A DNA stretch of 64,000 bases. It comes from Ailanthus altissimus. Taxonomy: Eukaryota > Streptophyta > Magnoliopsida > Sapindales > Simaroubaceae. Shown one piece after another: positions 46,459 to 57,447 of the stretch. Made by a program: the position numbers and the translations under genes. Position 1 is the first letter of the stretch, and each line of letters opens with the position of its first letter. The notes beneath the pieces are model-generated. The model was not told the origin of the DNA and did not search any database. It saw only the letters and a list, made by a program, of their open reading frames with translations. Location: positions 15,720,501 through 15,784,500 of the forward strand of contig OX327690.1 of assembly GCA_946807835.1 (NCBI GenBank), read 5' to 3'.

Positions 46459-49400
46459 TGTTGAAAATAGTGCTTACGTGCCATTCTAAATTATATATGA
46501 ATATTTATTTATTTAATATTTATACAATGAACATTGATGAGATATTTCTATATCATAAAATTAAGTGCAAGTATACACTATCGTATGCAAGTAATAAAAG
46601 GACTAAATAGTAGGATGTCGAACCCACAGGGATAATTTCTTCTTTTTAACCAATTACTAAAATGATATCTTCCTAATAATTATTCAGATAAATAAAAATC
46701 TAAGAATGAATGTAGAAAATATAAAAAATTAAAACACAATGCAAAGAGATTTAGGTGATAGCAATATAGAAAAAACCTAAGATTAATACTATCCCTCAAT
46801 ATGCTTTCTAATGATTAATTTTCTAATATTTAACTCCCTTAGTCTTTATTATTGATCAAGACACTAATGTATTCACAAGCCTCTTCCAAGGTCATACAAG
46901 TATACCTTAATTTACCAAATACCTATATTCCTATGGTACTTGTAATAAATTAAGATTCATTAAGATTAGATCTTATTGATCATACATGCCAATTAGGTAT
47001 ATTCCTATCCTAAATTGAAACTTGCATATGTAACATTGAATGTTACTCTACAATCATGCATCAAATTACCTAGGTCTAAATATTATGATTCCTCTTCCGA
47101 GTTTATCAATAATATTACCAACTCATTCACCATATATTGGCCAGATATATTGAAGCATTAAGATCAAGTAATTTGAATATCAAAGAACTAAGTTTATTAA
47201 ATATTCAAAAGATATGGCAATTAAGCACATATATTGAGTTCAAGTATTAACCCTAGAAAATAAGTTTAGCTCATGGCTACAAGAGAACAGCAGTAAAAAT
47301 AATAATAAATCATGATATAATCAATAGCAAACCGATATAGATATCGAATTGCTCTTAATTATGCTGCCTAAGATACTCTTGATGCCAAAGAACGCTTCGA
47401 ATCTCTCTCTAAAGTTGCTTCAATTAAACTCCTATTGCTCTCCAAGACTCGTACTCTGTATTCTTGGTGTTCTTAAATTACTCTAGGTTGCTCTTGGATT
47501 GATTCTTAAAGGCTGGGAACGAGTGACTTTTTATAGGGATTGATATGAGCTTGAAAATCTCAATTTTCATCGGACTAGAAATCGCGCTATCGTTGGGGCA
47601 CTATGTAGTTATCGCTGGGGCGATGTGTGAAAAAGGCTTCACCGCTGGAGCGGTAGGTTGATGGCGCTGAGGCGCTGTCTTGTCGTTGGTGCGGTGAATG
47701 TTTGGCGCTAGGGCGCCAGATGCGACTTAAACATGTCGTTTTTCTTATTTTGATCACTATTCCAGAGCTGGGGCGATAATCCTCGTGGCGCTGGAGCGAT
47801 GGACACATTCTTTAAATTTCGTTCAAGTCCCTATAAATAACAATAAAGCACATAAATAGCCATCTATTCTCATAAAATAATAAAATATCAAAATAAAAAC
47901 ATGAGAAAATATATGTCAATTTTGCCCTTATCAAACATTTCTATTAAAATCATTAATTATTTATTATATGGTAAGAAACTTGTAACTTTTCAGACACTGT
48001 AGAACTAAAGGAGTTTAAATCTAATCTGAAAGAGTTTAGATTAGCACTAAAAGTTAGCATTTCTACAAGTTAAAGCATTGTCTGAAATAAGGACATAGTC
48101 ATGAGAATATATTAGTAATGACATAGTTGTAATGAGTTGTAAATGGTGCTAACAAATGTCATTATGCAATATGTTCTCAAAATATCATTCCTGATCCATG
48201 GTTTCCAACACGGGTCGATCGATATTCCTTTTGGATCATTGTATGTTTGTATTTAGAGTGTCCAAATGGTTAATCTTAGCATACTATGAGCTTAGTAGAA
48301 GTCTGTATAGGCATGAAGGTATTCAGTAAGGACTAGAGACTGAACAGACTTATGAGGACCTCCAATAGATATCCCATAAAGTCATCAATAAAGGGTCTTC
48401 TTGAGTTGAGTAGTATTTGTGGTTCTTTAACCTAAGTGCCCAAATGGGTTTGTGAGTGATTTACCATACTTTGATTTAACGTATGTCAAAGATCTTTCAT
48501 GGTTTGATCTCTATGAGTTGTTGGGTATGGTTCGATGCTCATAGAGCCCAGTATGCATATTTATGAGATCCGTCAACTCATATGGATAAGTTGTATATCC
48601 GGATGCTCTGATATATTATTTCAAAAAGTCTTATGGCCATAAGCAGTAATCTTAGGAAAAGAATTTTCTGTAAAGTTAAATAATATCGTAAAAGAGTTTG
48701 CAGATATTGTTTATGAAAATATTAATCTGGAGATAAGTTTCATGGAAGAGCATATAACATTTTAATGGTGATGAGTTATATCTTTGCTATTCCAGGATAT
48801 AAACAACGGAATAATTATACAAATATTTTTAACCTCAACGTGTATTGTTCAATGCACCATTTTGTAATATTCGTAACGTGTGTATGGGGCATCATTCACG
48901 GACTTGTGGAAATGTTTCGTAAGAAAAATAAGTGTGAACCTATGAAGTCTCACAATATGAAGTGTACTTATTGAATACTGGGGTAGCGAGACGGGTCAAA
49001 CGGTTCGATCCGAGATGATTTCATAAAGCCAAATACATTTTACGACCTCTTTGGAAAACGAAAAACAAACTTTGCAAATGTTGTAAAGAGGTCCCCTTTT
49101 ATATGGGAAAGGGAATCTTGATACATGGCTATTTATATGACAAATGGCATATATAAGCATTGTATGATTGACACTTGGCAGCATACATGAGATGCATAAG
49201 TGACAAGTGTCAACCATGCAAGGGATAAAGTGGCTAATGGTTTATAAATGTTGCATTTATATTGCATACATAACAAGTGTCACTTATATACATTTTGCAG
49301 TATATAAGTGACACTTACCAAATGTTGCACTTGGCATCCCTCAATTATGCTAAGTATATATATATATATATCAAGTTTTGAAAATATTTCATTATAGCCC

Positions 49401-49742
49401 TCATTCTATACTTAGCAAAACAGCATACACTTGAGAGGATTTTGAATTCAATCTTGCTAGAAATCATCAATCAAGCTACTATTCTAGAATTTTAATCTCA
49501 TCGAATAGTTAAAGTCTATAATTGTTCAAGAGTGAACTTCCGTGTGAGCTCTAGAGTTGAAATCTCCACCGAAGCTCTTCAAGGGTAAGTTATTATAATC
49601 TTAAGCTGTTACTGATTTCATTTTGTTGTGTATATGTTAATTATATGTTTAATTCCACTGCAAACTGTGTATGTGAGACATGTATTAGTTATTTTTCAAC
49701 ATGTATACAATCTCATACATGCACCATAAAACACATTTAACA
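46459..49742 (+). mobile_element. Family A solo LTR, copy 4, split by a family B LTR
   Basis: It starts TGTTGAAAATAGTGCTTACG and ends ACACATTTAACA. Flanks GGAAA (46454-46458) and AGAAA (49743-49747) form a 5 bp target duplication with one mismatch. Without the 1.4 kb nested LTR (46535-47933 plus its duplication) the LTR is about 1.88 kb. It shares the landmark segments TTGAGTAGTATTTGTGG, CTTATGGCCATAAGCAG and TATATGTTAATTATAT with copies 1-3, and has a splice-donor-like GGGTAAGT near 49585. No internal region. Confidence 0.7.
46535..47933 (-). mobile_element. Family B solo LTR, copy 1
   Basis: On the minus strand it starts TGATAAGGGCAAAATTGACA and ends GAAATATCTCATCA. The perfect target duplication AACAT lies at 46530-46534 and 47934-47938. 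It is almost identical to 61188-62634. The segment TTATCCCTGTGGGTTCGACA near its 3' end is typical of Gypsy (Tat/Athila-like) LTR ends. A block at about 47585-47810 carries repeated CGCTGGGGCG-like motifs. No internal coding region remains. Confidence 0.8.
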
Positions 49743-51239
49743 AGAAACACCTCTGGATGTTTTACTGAAAGAGAGTGGGGACAGATTTATGAGGGTCTAT
49801 ATGGTCCTCAATCATGTCCTCATATTTTTACTAGTAATGATTATTCATTTATTCTTCTTTTCTATAACAAATGAGTTGTTATTTCTTTTTTTCTTCTCTT
49901 CATTAATGACTCTTCTTTCTTTTCAACTGCATTTTGGTCTTCGAAATGACATTTTTCTAGGGAGAAAAAGGACCAAGTTAAGGCAAATCGTACTCATAAC
50001 GGTCTTTACAAAGAGTTACTATCTTAGGATAATCTAGTGTTTTCTGGGTTGATCAAGGATATTTCTAATCTTTCTGACCTTTCTTGCTTTTTAATTGAAG
50101 GTAGTCCTTTGTTTATGCTGCTTTTGAATTGTATTTCTTTATTTTAGTGGATGATTTTGTCTTTATAGCAATGAAAGGAGAAAAGAAGCATTATCATTCT
50201 GATGATGCTTTGAGTCTTACAAAGATGAAGAAATAATTGCTTCTTTTTTAACTTACTTCACCTAGGGAAATGATCAGGTAAATATTTTTTGAGAAAGACT
50301 TCGAAGAGTTCCCTCGGTGCCAAGAAGAATTGGACGAGGCCTTGAAAACTCCCTAAGCCAATAGAAGTTATAACCTCTATTTATGATAACTTGCATCCTC
50401 TTTGCGCGAATGCTCCTTCTCCTTCAAGAGTGGAGACTCATCCTCCTATTTTGTCTGATAGGGGAGGAATTGATACAGAGGCTCTAAACAGGCCTTCAAT
50501 TTTGAGGCCCTAGTCGAGGCATAGACCAAGGTTACTTTAGCCATCTAACCCATTCTTCGTGAAGAGGGATAGGTACAAGTACTTAGTGCCTTTGATGAAA
50601 AAGGTGGAGTAGGCGGTGCCCAAGGAATAAGCTGCTCCATTGCTAACGTATAGTGTGTCACAATTTATTACTCACGGGTTTAAGTGTTTCTCAGAAGTAC
50701 TACTTTGACTTTAAGGTCTTCACTCTATTTATATGTTTATATACTTTGTTGCTCTCTTGAACTTTTCTTTTTTGCAGAGGATAGTTACCCACACTAGTCA
50801 CCGTGACGTTATTTACAAGGTGGTGATTGACGTTCAGAGATTAACAATCATTGAGGCTAAGGCTGCTAAGGTGAAAGAGGCTTTGAAAGAGGCCAAAAAG
50901 AAGATAGAGGCTTTTGAGCGTTAGCTCAATTTTTGTATGGCCAAAATCAAACATACTAAGGATAAGGCAATAACTAAAGTAAAGACAGCTAAGGCTAAAG
51001 CTGCCATGCTTAAGAGTAGGGTCCTTATACTTGAGTTTAAAGTGAAAGAGCTCGATGGATAAATAAGGATTCTTCAATGGGAGGACACTTCCCTTTAATA
51101 AGCCAACGAGGAATTATAGGAGAAGCTCAAGTTTTCAAAGCTTTATATTGGCAAGAAGGTCTCTAAGGCTCTAACCAATTGGTAGACCTCTTTAAGAGAG
51201 TTACACTAACTTGGATCTTTCTTGGGTAGACGAGCTACT

Positions 51240-52659
51240 TATTGACCTTGGAATTTTGATGAAGAGATCGTGGCTTTATACGCTGTTCTTTTGTTTGTTT
51301 GATAAGTATTTTGAATGATTTTTTTGCTTGATGTTCTTTACTTGAGTGTACTAAATATGTTTTAATCTTTTTAGTTTTACTTGATTTTTTATTTTCCTAA
51401 AATTGTTTGCTCGAGCTTAAGGATTAATTTCTTGACAAAGACGTGAAGTCTAAGGTTGTGGGATTTTGCCTTGGTTTTGAGAATTATTGGGAACTCTTCT
51501 TGAGATTGATTATAATGACTTTCAAATATGTGTTAGCTATAATTCATTCATTGACTTTCTTTGTTCACCATACTCTTCATTTTCTTTTCATTGAGGCCTT
51601 TTTTTTATGAATGTCTTGTTGTGTCGAAGAGTCCTTGTAATAGCACTCTTAGACTTTTTTTGATTGATCATTTTGCATAAAATATGTCTCCCTTAGTATT
51701 GTGAACATTTTCCATCGACTGTATTTTTTAGAGGCGGTCTTAATGATATGGCATTTTTTATAATTCCAAAATTTCTCGGGACTAACGACTGTTAGCTAAT
51801 ATTTAGTTTCACCTAAAGAGTCACTTTTGAACGAGACATCTTAGGAATTGTTGAATCTAATCTATGGTTGGGTTTATTTGGAGAACTTAAAGGCCTTTTT
51901 TAATTGAAAATCAAGGTTAATATCTTTATAGCCCACTTTTTGCTTTCATTCATCTTTGTCGAGAGAGAAAGTACTGTACTCATTCGACTTTTTTTTTTTT
52001 ACTTCTGGCCATTAAGACTTACACTTTCCTTGATTCAACTTTTAGTACCGTTAAAGGTTTCACTATTGAATTCTTTTGCTCATTCTTTTTTGTAGAGAAC
52101 TTTTTCCCAAGTCTCTAGATCTTTAATGATTCTATTCCTGGGATTTTTTATTTGGTAACGATGATTATTTGTATACTTGTGGTTTTTCTTGATCTTCAGT
52201 CAACAAAAGTTTATGCAAATGGTGTACTAACTTTATTTTCTTGTTTAGGAATTATATCTACCTTGAACCAATTTGGTTCTCATTACTTAAGTAGTCAAGC
52301 AAGAGTGGCTTGTAAGATTAAACTGAGTGATTATAAGAATGAGGAGATTATGTTAATAAAGAAAAATAGTAAAGGTGTTCCTCCTCGGAGTGAGTTAATT
52401 TTAGGAGGGGGTGTAGGTTATTCCTTATCTACAAATCTTTTAGAATTGATGTTTGTTTGTGTTTTTACAAATATGTAAGGTGGCAACAGTAGTAGGAAGT
52501 GTGCTCGTCAAAAAGAGCCTTTCTTCTGTGCACCATCTTGCTCGAAGGTCTGTTGAGGGGTGCTTTTAGTCCTGGATAGTCGGATACTGGTCCCATACTT
52601 TTAAGGGAGGAGCCAGTTGATTTGGATGCCATTTACAAGCTGTTAATAGGTAAACATTT
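51240..52659. other. Non-coding region left of the Athila-type element
   Basis: Short frames at 51904-52095 (hydrophobic) and 52152-52478 have no known family. It may be the 3' part of the retroelement whose gene remnant ends near 51200. Confidence 0.35.
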
Positions 52660-54045
52660 TGACATGTCTAGAATATAGGAGTTTATTCCTAAGTGCAGGA
52701 TTGTCGAAGTAATAAATTACCCGGTGAGAACAAGGTCAATCCAGAGAGAAGTGGAATTAAAATTACAAACTATAAATACTTTAAAGACAATTAAAGCAGT
52801 ATAAGATGTTTGTAAATAATAATTCAATTAACCAATTAAAATAAAAGCTAAGATTAGGGAGATCCACTATTGGCATATAAAATAAAAATATATTCAATTT
52901 TTTTTATAACTTAAGTTGAATCCTCACACAAAAGAGGTTCCAATCGGAAGATATAACAATTAAAGTTCATCGTCATTTATATATAAACTTGTATTTATTT
53001 CTTTTAATTATTATACATCAACTCTTATAAATGGGTTCAAATATTTATTATGCCAAGCTTTATATTTGTCTACAATAAATTAAAACTCCCACTTTACAAG
53101 AAATGATATCTACTCTAAATCTTGTAAATGATTTCAAGAATTTATTGTGCCAACTATAAAAGTTATCTATAATAAATCAAGATACACCACTTTACAAGAA
53201 AGAGTATTAATATTGCAAACAAAATAAATATATCATATATAAATTTGCATAACTTAAGAATGAAACATTGAATTCATGAATAAGAGTTAAGTATATCTTA
53301 TTACCTTACTAAGAGTAAGAGTTTTACCCTTTCACCTTAGTAAAAAGAAAATTACTTGGACATAATAAAATTAAAAAAAAAGAAAAGAGATGGAAGAAGA
53401 GATAACATGACTTTAGAATAGTAAACAAGAGAAATAATACTATAAAGAGATAATACAAAAAACAAGTGTTTTGAACTAAAATTTAGCTCTCTAATTTCAT
53501 GTTTTAGGCATAAACAAGTCATTTATTTATAGAAAAACATGGATAAATCAAGACAAATGAAGAAGGAACCACTTGGATGATAAAAGTTAAGAAGGGTGAC
53601 AACTAATTTGCATTGATTATCATTAATGTACGCACTTAATTGTCCAATTTGAAATTGATGTGGTCAAAATTAGCTTTCATTCAAAAAATCAAAACTGTAG
53701 ATAAGTCTCTTATTTTTCCAAATGAGTTGTCTCATATGTATTAAATACTTATATCTATAGTTCTATTCTAGGCTATTTTCACTCTTTAAACGCTCGAATT
53801 TTAAATGCCTTGTGATATACAATATATTAGCCTACTGAGTCAGCTTTTCACAGGATCAAGAATCACTCAAATTAGATTTTTAGGTAAAAAGTTATGCCCA
53901 TTGTACTAAACCTATCTCAAAATAGTTAAAAGTTAATTAGATACAATATTGTAAACATACTTAAGTTAGGGGCGGTTAAAGACACTAGTAATACAAAATA
54001 ATGATATAAAACCCATATTAAATGTGTAATTTCAAGTATTCATCA
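52660..54045 (-). repeat. 3' LTR of the Athila-type element
   Basis: A 1386 bp LTR starting TGATGAATACTTGAAATTAC at 54045 and ending CTAGACATGTCA at 52660. The polypurine tract on its 5' side marks it as the 3' LTR. It is collinear with 40519-41952. Confidence 0.85.
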
Positions 54046-55554
54046 CACCCCCAACTAGTTTATGGTAGTCCCTAAGAATTTAAGCATAAATAAAATTTGA
54101 ATACTACCTACTATTTCAAACAAAACGTCAATTTAAGATCATAATCGCTATTAAGGTTATTTCAATCATAACTTTCAAAATTGTGTGTGTGTGTAAATTA
54201 AGTCAAAGCCTTTTTACCACAAACCATAACATATATAGCTTTAAAAATTTTCTTCAAGTAAAAGCTTCAACTCCATATCCTCACAGGTGAATAACTGTTT
54301 AACGGGTTAAGATTTCACTCATGGAGTTGAAAAATAGATAATTGCTCAAGAAAATGTTACATTTAAGGATAGACAGACAAACTAATATTGATCAAAAGAT
54401 AGAAAAATCAATTGTTTTGAGTCAAACCATTCTTGTCATATACTAGCTTTAGGATTTTAATTATTTTATGCGAATCTTACCAATAAAGAGCTCGGTGATA
54501 AAATTGCTTCCTAATGACTTTTGTCTTCTAAAATTGAATGAAGACTTTATTGAACTGAATTGACTTCTTTTCTTTTTTTAGTACTATTTTTTTTGTTTTT
54601 TGGTTTTTTTAAAAAACATAAGGAATCATTACAAAATAAGAGTAATTTCTCACCATAATATATTTTTAATTTTTTTATCATCCTTTAGTTAAGTAACCAA
54701 ATCATTCCTCATCGCAAATAATGTCAATTCAAACAAAAATTAACCATTTCAAAATATCAATGAAAGTTTGTAAGCTGTTATCTCAAATCTCTTTACTCAC
54801 TCACAAAGATGTGTGAGTTTAAAAGAATATGTATACTTAAAAATGAAAATTCTCTTGGTTATATATATTGAATCATCCATCTTACTATAAGGTTTAGTAT
54901 TTTGCCTAAGAAATAATTTCTAAAGTTATTCTTTGGTAACCTAGATAGAAAAAGTAATTTAAACTAAACAATTTTGAGATTATACCTTGATAGTAAATCA
55001 AACTTATTTACGCAAGAGTTACCAAAAACTTAAGCAACAAACAAATATACATAAAATGCATTAAAAATAAACCAATTAAAATATGTTTCAAAAGTTCAAT
55101 AATATACTATTTACTCTGTCATTCTAGAACTAGAATGCATCTTAAAAATGTATAAATGAACCTTTTACTTATGTCATTCATGATGAAATTTTTTTAAAGA
55201 ACAAAGTGATAGCAAAAGAAAATTAACACTAATTGGAATGACAGAGTAAATAGTATAAATGAACCTTTTACTCACGCCATTCATAATGAAATTTTTTTTA
55301 AAGAACAAAGTGATAGCAAAAGAAAATTAACACTAACATTATATATCAACTATCCTCACCCCAATCGGATTGAGACATTATCCTCAATGTCAAAATATAG
55401 AAAGAGTATAATATATAAGATATCACATGAAACATCTTTTATTGTAAGTAAAACCTACAACAAAATAAAACAAGTCACAAAAAATGCTTAAAAATACATA
55501 AAAGTAGATAAGCTACAGACGAAAAGTCAAATCTATCTTGTATTTCTTTTCACT
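54046..55554. other. Post-integrase non-coding region of the Athila-type element
   Basis: No env-like frame survives. At 55150-55340 a block of about 100 bases beginning TATAAATGAACCTTTTACT is directly duplicated. A perfect 22 bp inverted repeat (55103-55124 and 55236-55257, core TTACTCTGTCATTC) flanks the first copy. Confidence 0.5.
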
Positions 55555-56166
55555 GTCATCAGTATACCAATCTATCTAACACATTGTTGGATCGGATAGA
55601 GGTATAAAAGTTTATAATTCATTGAGTAACTGATCAACAGTTAAAACAGAAATGAGGATCCGTCATGCTACAGATGAGTTGAATTATTTTTTCACCGCAT
55701 AGTCAAGAAAAGATAACAACTTATTATAAAAACCATCAACATTTGACAAACCAATTGGGTTTTTGGTGGATTTGCAATCGTGCCAATGAGACAATTTAAA
55801 AAAATTTCTTCAAAGTTTCGAAACCTCCACGTAGAGCTATGAATGCATTATATTGCAAAGCATAAGAGACATTCGATCATGCATTGATGATACATGTAAC
55901 TCATCCCTAATTATTTTTCCTACAATATTCCTAACAGTTAGAGCTTTCAATATGATACCCAAAACTTGAATGTCTTTATTTTATACAGCTGTTGCCACAC
56001 ATCCTAATAATCCACGACTACCTCTCCTATATACTAAATGAAATTTTCGCTCAGCTAACACCTTACCAAGGGTTTTTGCTGCTTCTACAAACTCTTTAGT
56101 TTTTCTAGGATTTGATCCACAAAAGACATAAATTTTTGTGAATTTACGAGTTAATGTTCCTTTCAT
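55555..56166 (-). pseudogene. LOG-like cytokinin riboside 5'-monophosphate phosphoribohydrolase pseudogene
   Basis: LOG enzymes release active cytokinin bases from their nucleotides. From an ATG at 56166 the minus strand reads TRKFTKIYVFCGSNPRKTKE, then LGKVLAERKFHLVYRRGSRG and LLGCVATAV, a stop, VLGIILKALTVRNIVGK, DELHVSSMHDRMSLMLCN, a stop, LRGGFETLKK (after a frame change), NPIGLSNVDGFYNKLLSFLD and TVDQLLNEL. This covers nearly the full roughly 210-residue length with no intron, although many LOG genes have several. Active-site motifs are damaged: the VYGGGS element is VYRRGS, and the PGG-GT--E signature is RGGFETLKK. Stops and shifts disable it. A TATA-like CTATAAATATATTGC lies just upstream near 56238. 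It sits between integrase and 3' LTR of the retroelement on the same strand. Confidence 0.85.
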
Positions 56167-56229
56167 TATTACACTCACCCTCTCATTTGAATGATTTTGA
56201 GTTTTTATGAAGATACAAAAATAATGCAA

Positions 56230-57447
56230 TATATTTATAGAGCCAAAAGGTGTTGTAAAGTCGAGTCATATGGGTAGTTGGTTGTTAATGGATAAGATTA
56301 ACCTTTAAATGCAAAATTTTCAAAATTGATTATGGGTGGTTGGTTGTTGTTGGAGAAGACGTTTGAGGTTTAAATGAAAATTTAAAAATAATAACTACGG
56401 TAAATATGTATAAGTAGTTGTGATTGTGGCTCATATCTTGTTCTGGTTTTATTTCCAAAAACGGGTTAAACACCATTTATGAGTCGAGGATAGGCTTTCC
56501 ATTTAATTTTCTTATAAATTGACAAACAGGATCTTTTAAAGTCAAATTCCCGAGACTGTATCGCTCATATTCTTTTAGGAATATGTCCTATAATTCATGA
56601 ACTACAATATACACAAATCTACTAGGATGCGTCTCAAGAGTCGATAAGATATCATCTAAACATTCCTTACTCAGGCCATCTTTAATAAACCTAATTTATC
56701 TTCACGATTTATAGACACCATTCCTAAAGTGCGGTAATGTGTGTTATAAGTAATGCGTGCACACTTGTAACAAACACTTAATTTTTTTATCCTTCGCTTT
56801 TTTACAAAAGAGCTTTTACTTAAGCCAGGCATATAGGAAATTAATGAGTCTAAAAACTAGTTTGCCAATTGAAATTTGGCTTTAATTAACCAACGTACAT
56901 CAGCAAGTATATTGATAATCATTAATAACATTGATCTTTCACATCTTGTTTAGTAAATTTTCTTTAAGGCATTATGAGACAATGAGAGAAAATGTTTTTT
57001 CAAATTCATTAGAATGTCATCCATTTTTTTTAGAAAGGAGAAGAAGAGAAGGTATCAGTAATTATGAAAAACTGACAAAACTGACTTGAAATATCATGGA
57101 GTACCATTATCCACCACTTAACCGGGGCACAAAATAAAACTTTAACAAAAATACTAAATTAACCTGCAAGTATGAAAAAAAAAGTTATAAGAATAATATA
57201 TATATATATATAAATATGTAAATATGTAAAACAAAGATTAATTGGTCTCATAACAAGGGTCAGATAACGACACAAATTCTTCATGAAAATATTAGTTTTC
57301 TAGAAACGGCTTGAGTTTTTGCCCATTTACCTTAAACACATTACTATTTCTAGGATTTTCAATGTCAATTGTTCCATAAAAGTACACATGTTTCACAATA
57401 AAATGGCTGTTCCATATTGATCTTAATTTTTCAGGGAATATATGAAG
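56230..57447. other. Non-coding region between LOG-like pseudogene and integrase
   Basis: No recognised frame. It contains a (TA)n run near 57200 and the retroelement sequence after the integrase end. A short LOG-proximal segment near 56240 holds a TATA-like box. Confidence 0.4.

Larger units (their letters stand above)
45890..51200 (+). pseudogene. Degenerate plant retroelement-type gene with coiled coil, split by solo LTR
   Basis: The left part (45890-46458) contains PFEFGFVPIKF, then KGFYYLIIYDEEKGIA and RCFPSNNSGW. Across the LTR (46459-49742) the frame resumes with KHLWMFYWKRVG. The order of a PFEFGF element, KG-YYL and PS-N-GWK resembles uncharacterised proteins of plant retroelements annotated as putative transposon proteins. 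The right part (50733-51190) is a Lys/Glu/Ala-rich coiled coil with EAKAAKVKEALKEAKKKIEA and KVKTAKAKAAMLKSRVLILE. Many stops break it. Mobile-element origin is inferred from architecture; no enzymatic domain is visible. Confidence 0.4.
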
